This document shows positions 1 to 10,600 of a stretch of 64,000 nt of DNA, piece after piece. Every line of letters starts with the position of its first letter. The stretch's first letter is position 1. Under the pieces are notes generated by a model. The model saw only the letters and a list, made by a program, of their open reading frames with translations. It made no database searches and was not told where the DNA came from. The stretch spans positions 106,923 through 170,922 of the forward strand of contig BBXU01001992.1 of the NCBI GenBank assembly GCA_001598975.1, written 5' to 3'. The stretch comes from Parachlorella kessleri. Lineage: Eukaryota; Chlorophyta; Trebouxiophyceae; Chlorellales; Chlorellaceae. The translations under genes and the position numbers were made by a program.

Positions 1-1930
1 ACGCCATTTGTTCCTGACATGCTTTGTACAGGCTACATGTAGCCTTACCCTCGATTCTGGGTGCGCAGGGCGCCCAATCCCAGACAATCGATACCTTAGG
101 GTCCAAGTTTGGGTTCAATCCTGCACACGGCCAGTGTTCGGCAATGAGGGTGCGGCGTGAGGTTAGAGTGCACTGCAGCGGTGCACGCCAACGTTGCTGC
201 CATGTCCTGGCGCCGGCTGCAGGATTGAAAATGCAGCTCCCATTCATGTCAATGTTCAGACGGCATCCTATGCAAGTGAGGCGTAACTCACCGGTAATAT
301 TTTGGATGCCTGCTGATATAAGCAGGTCATCTCCCTTGCAATCTGTGCAAGAGTCGGCCACCATAAATAAGTCCGTCCGCAGCAGCGCATCCTGACAGGC
401 GGTGTCAACGCACGCCACCCGCACACACCAACCGCATAGCTCTCCTTGCTTGTAGTAGGCGGTGGGAATGCCTAGGGTAGTGGCGGAGGGCATCACTGTC
501 TTGATAGTGATCAGTGCTGGATGTGCATGTATGCGACTACGTCACACCGGCAAGGGTGAACAAGGGTTCCTGCCCCAAGTGCAAAGCAAACGATTCGCAT
601 GGCCTTGTGTGCCGCCTGGCAGGCAGTAGCTGATAGCCTGACAAGTCCCAAAAGGCCAAGCAATGGAACTGGGCAGGTTGGCAGCACTCAGATGCAGGGC
701 AGCTACGCTCACCAACAAAGTGATTCTTGAAGTGGTCATTCAGATAGCCGATTTGACAGTTCATGAGATAGCCGCCCAGGTTGCCCACGTCTCTGCGGCA
801 GGCAGACCAAACCTCACAAGGGGTGTGAGGGGAACCACCGTGCCCACCAACCCTGCCTTGATCAAGTAGACCAACAACCCAGTGAGAAGGCTACGGTGGC
901 AATGGGTGGAAAGCCCTGGTGAATGTGCACAGAGCGCGCCCACCAAATAAATAAATAAATACGCCCAGGCCTCAAGAGCACAGCCGTAGCCGTGCCTTGA
1001 GTGGTGCCTTGAGTGCGCCCACCACCAGCGTAGCAAACGCCAAACCCTGACCTGTTGGTTGACACGGTCGCTATGCCCTTGCGAAGCCGCGCATAACTTG
1101 GGAGCAGGGCCTGTTGTGCTGCTGACAGATTGTAGGGCGGACTTCCAGGACGTGGTGGCTCCAGCAGGCTTGTGAGCGTGCCTGCAGTCACAACTCCAGT
1201 TGTGGCCCAATCGATTCACCTTGTTCACCAGACTATGTATGACAGCGGGCATACCATGGCATCATTGCAAGTCGGGCAGACGGTCCAACAGATAGGCGTG
1301 TCCCACCTTGCAGCCCAACGTGAACTGACATTTAAAAGAGAAAAGGACGGCCACCCACTTGTTGCCGTCCGAGGTGGTGCTCCTGCTGGGCTGCTGCCGG
1401 GCCCTGCTGCTGAAGTACTGGCTGGTGGGAAGGCAATGGGGGGTGGTGCAGGGGCTGGGGGCGCAGCAGAGAACTGCGCTGCTTCTGGCGATTGTTGCTC
1501 TTGATCACCAGGGCTGCCTGCCCAGCCGTCAATCTCAGCAAACACGTCCTCCGCACTGGGTGCTGTGGCAGGCGGCATCACTGCAGCATGAGGCATCATG
1601 TGCTAAGGTGCAATGCTTGCATGGGGTCATTGGCCCGAGGGGGACCCGTTGAAGTGCAGGAGGGTGGGTAGGTGGACAAGCGAGCTAGCAAGGGTGTACC
1701 ACCATGTATGGTCTACCTCCAGAGTTGTCGAGGGCTTGCCGCAGGGAGCGCCCTAGCTGCCAACTGCCTCTTCTACCAGCCTCGTCGGGAACTAGCCATC
1801 GTGCTGCGGCTGTGGCACGTCCCGTCCCTGGTGCTAACTTTGGTTGGGCTTGTGCCATGACAGCACTGTGGCACCCAGCCCATGCCAAGACCAGAAGGGA
1901 GAGGCAGGCAAGCTCTGCTGGACAAGGCAT
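1..1930 (-). CDS. Expansin-like secreted protein B (partial; 3' end beyond window)
   Basis: Six exons read in consistent phase: 1930-1717, 1580-1359, 1181-1052, 792-713, 471-292 and 120-49; a donor at 49/48 leads off the window, so about 299 residues are visible. The N-terminus has a hydrophobic signal-peptide-like stretch, then about 150 residues of Ala/Pro/Ser-rich linker. From about residue 182 it matches the expansin double-psi beta-barrel: RDVGN, GELCGWC, VACVDTAC, DSCTDCKGDDLLIS and a closing Val-Trp-Cys segment. The C-terminal carbohydrate-binding half must lie left of base 49. It is a tandem paralogue of the gene at 2830-5338, sharing a SLRQ motif after the signal region and the LRKG segment before the barrel. 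By family, expansins loosen wall polymers without hydrolysis. The usual HFD motif is not obvious (DDL is found instead), so activity is uncertain. The choice of start is an inference: the Met at 1930 opens directly into the hydrophobic segment. Confidence 0.75.
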
Positions 1931-2829
1931 GGAGAACTCACAGGGCTGCCTTGCCTGTAGTGTGAGGTGTGCTGCTGGAGCCTGCAGCTCAGCTGACTCT
2001 ATCACCTCAGGCTCCTCCCCTACATCTGTGCCTAGGGTAAGGGTTTGACATCAGCTTTTCAAATTTCTCACCTTATGTCTCGGTTTGTGTATGACTGTGG
2101 TGTAAGCCTTCTCGCAGTGTTAACAGCGAGCCTGGGTAGCCTTTTGGGCTGGCGGGTTGCACTGCTGGCAGCCAAACCAGTGGTACCACGCCTTAAAATG
2201 CCTTGGCTCCGATTGGCTGGAGACAGATTCAGACTGAAAACGGTGGCTACTCAAACATCGATTGAACTGGGAGACTGGACGCCAACTGTATTGCCAATTT
2301 CCCGTGGGCAGCATCCTCCATGGCATCCTCCCATGGTTCACCCATGCCAATCAGCAGTTGCTGCCAGGGCCACACCACCTGCTGCCTTTCGTCAGCCATC
2401 ACAGTGAGGGGCCCCATGCAAGTCAGCTCGAGCCCATGACAACAAAAGCTTAGCTCATATGCTACCCCAGAAGGTGTTCAGGCTGCAAGGAGGGCCGCCA
2501 ACAGAATACAAGGCCTGGCAGGTCAGCACACGCAAAGAGGTGCACCAAAATCCTATTAAGTACCATCATAGTGAAGCTGAGCTGGAGCCTGGACAGCCGT
2601 AGCTGTCAGAGGCCAGACAAGTTATCCTAGGAGGAGTTGATGGGGGCCGGAAGGCAAGTAAGACATGCATGATAACTTAATGCAAAGCCAACATAAGCAT
2701 GCATTGCAAGTTGAAAGAATAAAGCTACCACCTTGGCGCAGCAGGGTGCAGCAGGGCAGGGTCCAACTGATTCAGGTACGCTAGCGCTACTGACACTCAG
2801 GGTGGCAGGCCCCTACTGTATAGCCGACG
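1931..2829. other. Spacer between the two tandem expansin-like genes
   Basis: It should hold the 3' UTR of the right-hand copy (stop at 2830) and the promoter of the left-hand copy (start at 1930). I found no convincing coding exon and no TGTAA signal on the minus strand here. Short open frames in this stretch have no recognisable family motif. Confidence 0.5.
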
Positions 2830-5338
2830 TCAAAACTGCACACCAAGGTCTTGGGCCCGTAGAGAGGGAAGGCGCTTAGTAAGCCGCTGACCATTCACCC
2901 CCACTAGTGCTAGGTCATACGGAGGCTTCAGCGGAATATCTTGTTCCGGTGTGTCAATGACCCAGTACCCTGCACAAATGCAGTAGCCAGGCTCCGTCAA
3001 GGCAGTCCTGTCAAGCAAACAGCCTATTGGCATGTGCATCCATGCTGCCCCATGCCATGCTTGCATTCTTGCACCCCACTTGGCCTCATTGGTCTGGCAG
3101 TGCACGCTGTCACTGCCAGTTTGTCCCATGCCACCCCTCTCACTCTCACCAAAGGGGGTGCGTGTGAATGCCAAGTTGTTGATGCTGACGCTGCGCAGCA
3201 GGGCCTTCAGGTTACTAAAGTTGAAGCCAAGGTAGTTCCTCCGGTTGCGATCGCTGGGCAGCATCTTGATGGTCCCTACAAAGACCGTTCATGGGGGTTG
3301 CGTCATGGTACCCATCAGCTTGTGAGCAAGGGCGCATTTCAGCAGCCACGAAGCAAGGCGCGGGCCCCAATGTCATAGAGTGAGGGTCAGCGGCTCGAAC
3401 CGCAGGCTCAGGCACTGGTCCAGGGCACCAACGGGAAACAGCAGTGGGTGCCGAGCAGCTCACCATTGATAAGCGGTGCACAGGACACAAACTCCCAGGC
3501 TATGACGGCAGCAGGGTTGATGTCATAGTTAAGCCCTGCACACATTGGCAGCCACAGGCGCAACCTCGGATCAAGCAGGCAAGCATAACTGCAGCTGCTG
3601 CCTGAGCGCTCTGAAGAGTCGGGCAATCATCACAACAGCTGGGCATCATCAGTTGTTAGCAGCCTCCTTACGCAAGCCTTGGTTGGCAACAACATGTCAG
3701 CTAGTGCAGCTATGGCGTGGCATACCTGTCAAGTTTGCAAAGCCCTTGGCAGAGATGACAAGGTCATTGCCTTTGCAGTCCCTGCACGAGTCTGCAGCAG
3801 AGGAGGAGAGCATCTTGCACCTGCTGTGCGGCATGCTGCAGTGGCTGCCCAACGGTCCAGAGCCACCACCAACTTCGCCATTGCCCTAAACACCTCTGCC
3901 GGGGGTCTACACACCCTGGGCTTTCCATCACCAAGCCCTTTCCAGTGCTGCTCCTCCAAGGCAACGCTCCTCACTTTCCCCACCTACGATCATGAAGGTC
4001 CTGGAACGCAGCAAGGCATCTTGGCAGACTGTGTCCGTGCAGGACATACGCACGCATGCCCCGCAGAGCTCTCCTGTGCGGTACAGTGCTTCAGGAATGC
4101 CTGCAGCCAAGCAGCCGCCCATCAACACCCCCCACAGCTTTGCGAGCAAACAGAGTACTGAGGCCAGCTCTATAGACGTGCACAACGTGGTCGTCACGAG
4201 CTCGAGTATAGGGATAGGCCACTGGGTCGCACAATAACAGCCAAGGGTGGTCATATTGAAGGGCGGGTGACAGCAGGCTTACCAACAAAGTAGTCTTTGA
4301 AGTAGTCACTAAGGTACCCCATACCACAGTTCATGTATCCTGCAAGGCCAGTACGACGGAACTCTGATTGTTTCACCGCAAGGCTGCCCTGCACCCATGC
4401 CAAGCTTTGGAGACACTGCCCAGGAGCTAACTTCAGTTTAAGGCATAGACAAGTCTCCTGACTTTGCAGGCACTGGCAGCTTACCTGCATCAAAGTTCCC
4501 TACGTCCCTGCAGGCACACATAGAGTTCTTGTCCAGCAGTGCAGGTGCATGATGTCGTGCTGCAATAAGGTGATGTCACAAATCGGCACCACATGGCCGG
4601 CCACAGACCGCCGACGCACTCTCTGCGAGCCTGGCAACACCATGAAGTGCTCCTCGCTCACCTGTTATATGTTACAGTCGCCTTGCCTTTGCGCAAGCTG
4701 GCAAAGTTTGGTATCGCTGCCTGCTGCTCCGGGGACAGCACGTAAGGTGAGACCCCAGGAGGAGGCGGCTCCAAGAGGCTAGCCAGCACGCTTATGTTTT
4801 GCCCGACCTGGCCTCTGCCCGGAGGCTTTGCTGGGCTCGAGCTCGGCCCGGTAACGGGCGATACGGTGGGGAACGCCAGGTCTGCTGGGAGCAAGTCTGG
4901 CGGCAGGTCTGCTGGAAGGCCCGTCCCTACGCTGGCAGGGGCGGGGCCGCTGCTAGGTGTGGGCTGCTGCGGCGAGACACTTACAGGAGGTTCCAGCGCT
5001 GAGAGGGTCTGAAAGGTGTCGTCGCTGCGGGCAGCAGCTTGCCCTGGCTGGGCTGTTGGCTGGGGAAGCTGTGGGGCAAGGCTGCGTGGCGTTGAACCCT
5101 CGCTGGCTGGTGCCAGCAAGGCGGCACCATCCTCAGGCGCGCCCAGTGGTGCAAAGTCTATGGGTGGGGGTGCTAGTGGTGCCCCAGTGAAAGGATCTGT
5201 CTGGCTGCCCTGCTCTTGACGGAGGCTTCTGCCCTGGTGCAGGACGTTGGGTGGGGCAAGTGCTCTGCTGGTTGCCCAATTGGGTGTGAGGAGAAGCAGC
5301 AGGGTGGCCTGCACCACTCCAAGGCCACCCTGCACCAT
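2830..5338 (-). CDS. Expansin-like secreted protein A
   Basis: Eight exons in phase: 5338-4662, 4507-4485 (a 23-base microexon), 4339-4283, 4100-3984, 3791-3726, 3535-3464, 3275-3150 and 2969-2830, giving 425 residues. Residues 1-25 look like a signal peptide, with a Leu-rich core ending before SRALAPP. Residues 30-215 are a Pro/Ala/Ser-rich linker. Residues about 217-337 form an expansin-type double-psi beta-barrel with the motifs GELCGACVRMSC, DSCRDCKGNDLVIS and WEFVSC. Residues 338-425 resemble the expansin C-terminal carbohydrate-binding domain, from GTIKMLP to a terminal GVQF. Known expansins loosen cell-wall networks outside the cell, and an extracellular wall role is inferred here. The catalytic HFD of plant expansins appears as ND(L), keeping the Asp, so the mechanism may differ. 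The start at 5338 was chosen because it opens straight into the signal peptide. Confidence 0.82.
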
Positions 5339-6066
5339 TGTCAGCTGCAGTTCAAGGCTGCCAGCCGCACTGTATGTGGTCCTTCAAGGGATCTGAACTG
5401 CAAGACAGGATCTTTGCTTCGCAATCTGCAGCAGAAGGGGAGTGCACTCGAAATAGGCACAGTTGATGCTACTGCTTCATATAGGCCATCTCGAGATTCG
5501 CGCTCATTGTTGCCTGGAAGGGACTTCAGAGTGGGCACGGAGCATAGCCTACTTGTGTGCTGGTGCAGGGCCGCCCCTTGAGTACTCTTGAAGTCGGCCT
5601 TACACGACGCGCCGCCACGAGCGCATGACACGAGCCTAGAGGCGTAGAGTAGCCACTCACTGCCTCTCGACTCCTTAGACACTCTTTACTGAATTTCAGC
5701 AAGACGTACAGCAGCGCCGTGCAGCATCAACATGCTTGGCTACTCCCTTGGACCAGCCGACGCGGCTCTTGCCCATGGCTCTTGCCGTGGGTCTGACCGC
5801 CCAGGAGCAAAAGAAATAGTTAGTGTTCAGGTTTGATGCCGTTTTCCATGCTTCCCCTGATGGAAAGCTACTTGCTGACGAGGGTTCAGGGAGGATTGAA
5901 TCTGCGATCGCACCATTTTAGCAGTACTGCCAGCAGGACACCTTGCGCCTTTTCCAGGTTGCCAGGGCGGGCGTGCATGGCATTGCAATCAAATGCTTGC
6001 GTTTTCATAGGATTGAGAACCGACATTGATCTTTCAAGGATTCAACACTGACCTTGGGTTGACACC
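5339..6066. promoter_or_regulatory. Divergent promoter region, expansin-like A / TIM9
   Basis: A 728-base spacer separates two start codons pointing away from each other, so it must carry both promoters and 5' UTRs. I saw no clear TATA box. The open frame at 5341-5682 on the minus strand has no recognisable motif and is probably chance. Confidence 0.4.
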
Positions 6067-6761
6067 ATGAACACCGGAACGCTCGAGGCGATGGGGCAGC
6101 TCCCGCAGGAGCAACAACAGCAATTGATGCAGGCCATCGAGTCCATGCAGGTTAGGGATAGGTAAGCCAACCAGTGGAGTTGAAGGGAGTCACAGCTTGG
6201 ACTAGGCCCAGCCGCCTGAGGTAAAGAGCACTGGACTAGAGAGCATCGTGGCTTGCACTATAACTTGGTACTAAGTCCACGGCAACCAGCTTGGTGTATT
6301 TTGCAACACCGTAGACAAGTTGCAGCCCATATACCCACAACATACTTTCCCTGAACTGCCCTGCAGCCTTAGAATGTACAATAGCCTTGTAGAGCGATGT
6401 TTCAAAGACTGCATCGAAAACTTCCGGCGGAAGGACCTGGATGCTGCAGAGGAGAAGGTGTGTAGGAAGAAAGCAAGGGCGCTGTCGCCTGCAACACGTA
6501 CAGAACATGGGGAAGGGCTAGGATGGTCATGTTAGCCATGTGTTGAGGGGGTATTTGAAACCCCTATGGGATACTGCTTGCAAACCCTTGGTGTATTATG
6601 AACCAACGGTCTTTCCTGGATACCTGCCGCAGTGTGTCACTCGGTGCTGTGAGAAGTTCATGAAGCACAGCGCTCGAGTCGGGACACGCTTTGGAGAGCT
6701 TTCAGCAGCAGCGGAGCAGCAGATGGCTAGTCTCATGGCGCAGCAGCAGGGCAGCAAGTAG
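6067..6761 (+). CDS. TIM9: Mitochondrial import inner membrane translocase subunit Tim9
   Basis: Three exons: 6067-6161, 6373-6457 and 6633-6761, encoding 102 residues, a normal length for small Tims. The twin CX3C motif is complete: CFKDC in exon 2 and CVTRC at the start of exon 3. The flanking MYNSLVERCF and KFMKHSARVGTRF segments are typical of plant Tim9. Family knowledge: Tim9 and Tim10 form a hexameric chaperone in the intermembrane space that escorts hydrophobic carriers to TIM22; the four cysteines form two disulfides through the Mia40 pathway. The C-terminus carries a Gln/Ala-rich extension (AAAEQQMASLMAQQQGSK) beyond the usual end. The N-terminus starts MNTGTLEAMGQLPQEQQ without a presequence, as expected for this family. 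No TGTAA was found in the following 0.9 kb. Confidence 0.94.
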
Positions 6762-7671
6762 AGCGGGCAGGCAGCACCGCTTGCACGAGTTCTGCAGTTA
6801 GACTACTGGCCTGCTGATACAGCACCACTGGACTGCTAGACTGCTACTAGCGGTTGCGTTATGTTACAGGACCTGTAGGTGACCAACTTGCGCTTAGCGG
6901 TTGTCATTTGTCAGCTTGGTTGTGTGGTTTGCTGTCATGACACCTCAATGGGCGCATAAATCAAAAGCAACGTTGTCGTTTCTTCATCCGGTTGTCTGTT
7001 GCAAACAGCGAGAGCCTGCAGTGTTCCCTTGCTTCTCTGGCATTTGTTCTGGGGAGGGTTGCATGGTTCATTCTCCTCGAATCCACCAGACGTTGCCCAA
7101 AATGATACCCCGCCGTCGCTGATTGTTGGACAATGTCTGGATGGAGTTGTGCTTGGACAGACTATGTTCTGGGACTGAAGTTTTACTCATTCGGTCTTTG
7201 TATGTGCCTCCCTAACTGCAACCCTACCAATTTGCAGTGGTGGGGTTGCAAAATGGCTGCGCCAGGAAGCCCCATAGTGCCTGTGGCCTTGGGCCCACCG
7301 TAAGTGTACGGTATGGAACCTCCTCAGCGGCACCTATCCCTGAGTGTGAGCAGTGGGCAAAAAGTTGCTCAGCAGAACAGACACACTTCCCTTTGAACCT
7401 GCGCTTTGAGCATTTTCATGCAGTGCAAGTGACAGTGGGCAGGGGCAATGGTCTTCAACCGATCAGTCCAGCCTGTGTGGCGGGAACGCGGCAGACCGTG
7501 TTTGCCCGCAAGTGACGACCAGGGGCTCTCTCTGCAGTCCACGCATCTGCCCTCTCTCCCTATAGTATTTTGAAACTATGTTTGAGCTTCGACTAGGGCC
7601 ATGGAAGCATGGTATTTCTCGGGGTCTTAGGACCCGTTGTTGCCGGTGAAGCGAAAGGCGCGACTCTTCAC
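6762..7671. other. Spacer between TIM9 and the TRP-like gene
   Basis: This 0.9 kb stretch should contain the TIM9 3' UTR and the promoter of the next gene. An open frame at 7237-7515 is unrelated to any family I recognise. The region just left of 7672 stays open in frame (an alternative Met at 7609), so the downstream start could be 63 bases further left. Confidence 0.4.
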
Positions 7672-10600
7672 ATGTTGTGGGCTCACGACAGTTGTAGACG
7701 GTGCTGCTTGGCTATATTAGTCTTGGTAAGCCTGTTTCTGATCAGTGTGCCACCATGCGCGGCGGAGTGGGCGCTCTCGGAGGCCACCCTGCTTGGGCAC
7801 TCTTTCAGTTTCCAGGACAATATCAGTCCCTTTCGCTGGCAGCTGGGGTGCCAAGGCCAACGCTGGGTAGAGCTGGCGCTGGCTTTCTCAGCGGAGGGGG
7901 ATAAGCCCGGCACAGCATTGCGGCGTTGCACAGGCCGACTTTTGGTGCATTGTGTTGGAGACCGGTGCACGAGCCCTACAGAGTTGCAGCTGGCGATGGT
8001 GAGTATGCCACAGGATCACGACAGAAGCACCCCTGGCTTGCCCATTTGTTGGGACCCGCGCCTACAGAACCTCCCTTTTTCTTGGGAACCGTGGGTTTAC
8101 ATCATTGAAGTTGTATGCGCAGGCCGATGCAGCGGTCAATGGGCCGGCCCTGCACCTAGACTTTCACCTGGAGGCCCCGACTTTCGAGCTGTACCAACAG
8201 CAGCGGCAGCAGCTGCAGTTCCAAGTAACCACGACCTGCTGGGACCATACTGGCTCAAGTGGCGTCCAGCAGCAGCTGCACGCATTTAGAGTTCAACCGG
8301 AGTGCCCCCAGGTATGGCTGTCCACTTGCTGGTTCTGAGATGGCGGCTGGAGGAATGTATGTGTCTATGCGCTTCTAGTATAGGGTATGTCTAGGGTTGA
8401 ATTCAAAACCCCTACCGAACTATTGTTGGATAGTGCGATAGTAGCCAGCTAGCTAGCTAGCATGCTTTTGCGCCTTCCTGCTATGCGTTGGGAAGGCTTT
8501 ACGACAGCCAGGGCCAGGGAATCAGGAGTAGGACCAACCCCTTGTCATGATGTGGCTTTGTAGGTGCTGCTGTTTGATGCGGATGATTGCGGCCGGAGTA
8601 GCGGCGTCGCTGCCCTGGTTGCCCTGGGTGCCTCGGCCACAGTGGAGCACCTGTTGGAAGAGGTTGAGCTGAGCTTGGCTGGGGGCTCCGAGGCAGCAGC
8701 AGCAGGGTCAGCAGTAGCGCCTTTAGGAAGCAGCACCAGCGGCAGCGGCGGGGACAGCTGGCGCGCCGACTGCGGCAGCGGCGGGGCGCTTGACCGCGAG
8801 ATGGAGGAGGCGCTGCAGGCTGCGGGCAGCACTAGCGGCTGTCGCTCGCTGTGGGTGGCTCCCCACACGCGGGTGGCTTTCATAGACTCGCTCGCACTGG
8901 AGGCCGCCTGTGCCGCCGGCAGCCTGTGGGCGGTGCCTGCCATGCAAGTGCTGGAGAATCGTGCGCCGCTGCCGGCTTGCTTTGCTGTGGCTGAAGGTGA
9001 CGCCCCCGAGCCTGGCACTCCAGCTGCTGGCTGGGCGGTCATGTCTGGGACTGTCTCGCGCACGGCGGCACTGGCAGTCGCCTACAGTCCCCCAGGCGGG
9101 GTGGCTGTGGCAGCTGGCTCTGAGGCAGCACAGTTGCAGGAGCCGTTACCACGCCCTGCTGCGAAGGCAGCTGCGCCGTTGCTTGGGCCCGCCGGCAGTA
9201 GCAGCAGCGATGGCAGAGCGCTGGACCTGGAGCTCTCACACGCTGCCAGCAGCAGGATCAGTACCGGCGGCCATGACCGCGGTGCCATGGGCAGGGCAGC
9301 TCTTGCACGCCAGCTGGCCGACTCGCCTGCGGGCAATGGGTCGGCCCCCGTCTCGGCCACGCTCCTGCCGGGCACGACAACAGGAGCTGTCACGCTGGAC
9401 GCCTACTCAGGCCTGCCCCGCCGCATCACAGCGGCAGACCTGCCCATTTGCAGCGCCGACGAGCAGCAGCAGCAGTCGCAGCAGTGCCTTCAGGAGGTGA
9501 CGCTGCGCACGCGGCAGCGGACCATGCTGCTGTCGCTGCAGCTGGGATCGCCTACTTCGAGGCCCCTGACCACTGAGGCGGTTGTCTGCGCCGGCGGGGG
9601 AGTTGAGTCGGTCAGTAGCCCAGGGGTGCTCTCAGGTGCGCGGGTGCGATCTTGCTTAAGGGTTCTCCATGCGTATGGACGTTTCAGACGGGGGGTAGGC
9701 CATGCGAAGGGCGTGGAGGCAAGCATGAGGTAGGGAATGTCGCCCACCACGTAGAAGCCCGGACTCATCGAAGCTGTAGGGATTCTTTGCAATTGCACGG
9801 GCAGCGATGTAGCCTTGTCGTCACTGTCCTTGAGCCTCCTTCTGGGGGCCAGAGCAGGCACCCGCCCTCGGATCCAAAGAACTAACCGGGCAGGTTAGCG
9901 GGCCTGTCGCTGTGTTGAAAAGTTGCAAATAACACCCACAGACTCTGCTTGCATACTACTCCCTGCAGGCGGCCAGCTGTACGACGTGACAGTGGCGCTG
10001 CCGGCAGATGGCCAGCCGGTCAAGTGCTACCTACCACCGGGCCAGCTGCAGGCCTGGGGCGTCAACAACGCAGCCAGCAATGAACTGGTCCTTATCAGGG
10101 ATATCGTGGGTCCCAAGGTGGGTGCTTGGGCTTACAGTGCCCCCCTGCGTGTGTCCAGCGTGGTCGCTGTAACAAGCTTGCAGCGTCCTCCTCGCGCCTA
10201 GCACGTGGCAAAGGAAGCCTGACTAATCCTAGAAAGCTGAGCGTGTGCTAGTGGCGACAGCAGCTGGGATCGCATGGCTGGAGCTTCGGGCCTGGATATC
10301 ATTTCTCCCCTTCCCAACCCCTGGCTATTACTCTCGCTGCTGCAGCCGGTGCTGTCCACCCCCGACAACCACCTGGTCACAGACTCGAGCCCTATTGGCT
10401 TCAACCTGGACTTTGGCGAGCAAGTGCTGTCGTCTGACCCCCGCCTGCTGTTCAACCTGAGTGGCACTCAGCGCTACGAGGCAGTCCTGGACTCCTCCTC
10501 GGGCCAGCTCAGTGTCCTGGCATATGTGGAGGCTCGGGGACAGCCTGCCGACATCAGGTGTGCCAGGCTTGCTGGGGGGGCTTGTCGCTATTTTCTGTTC

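Noticed and set aside
5341..5682. 113-residue minus-strand frame upstream of expansin-like A
   Set aside because: No family motif; it lies in the divergent promoter spacer, and the downstream Met at 5338 opens directly into a signal peptide.
7237..7515. 92-residue frame upstream of the TRP-like gene, considered as an extra 5' exon
   Set aside because: The Met at 7672 is followed at once by a strong signal peptide, and no donor/acceptor pair is needed to explain the N-terminus.
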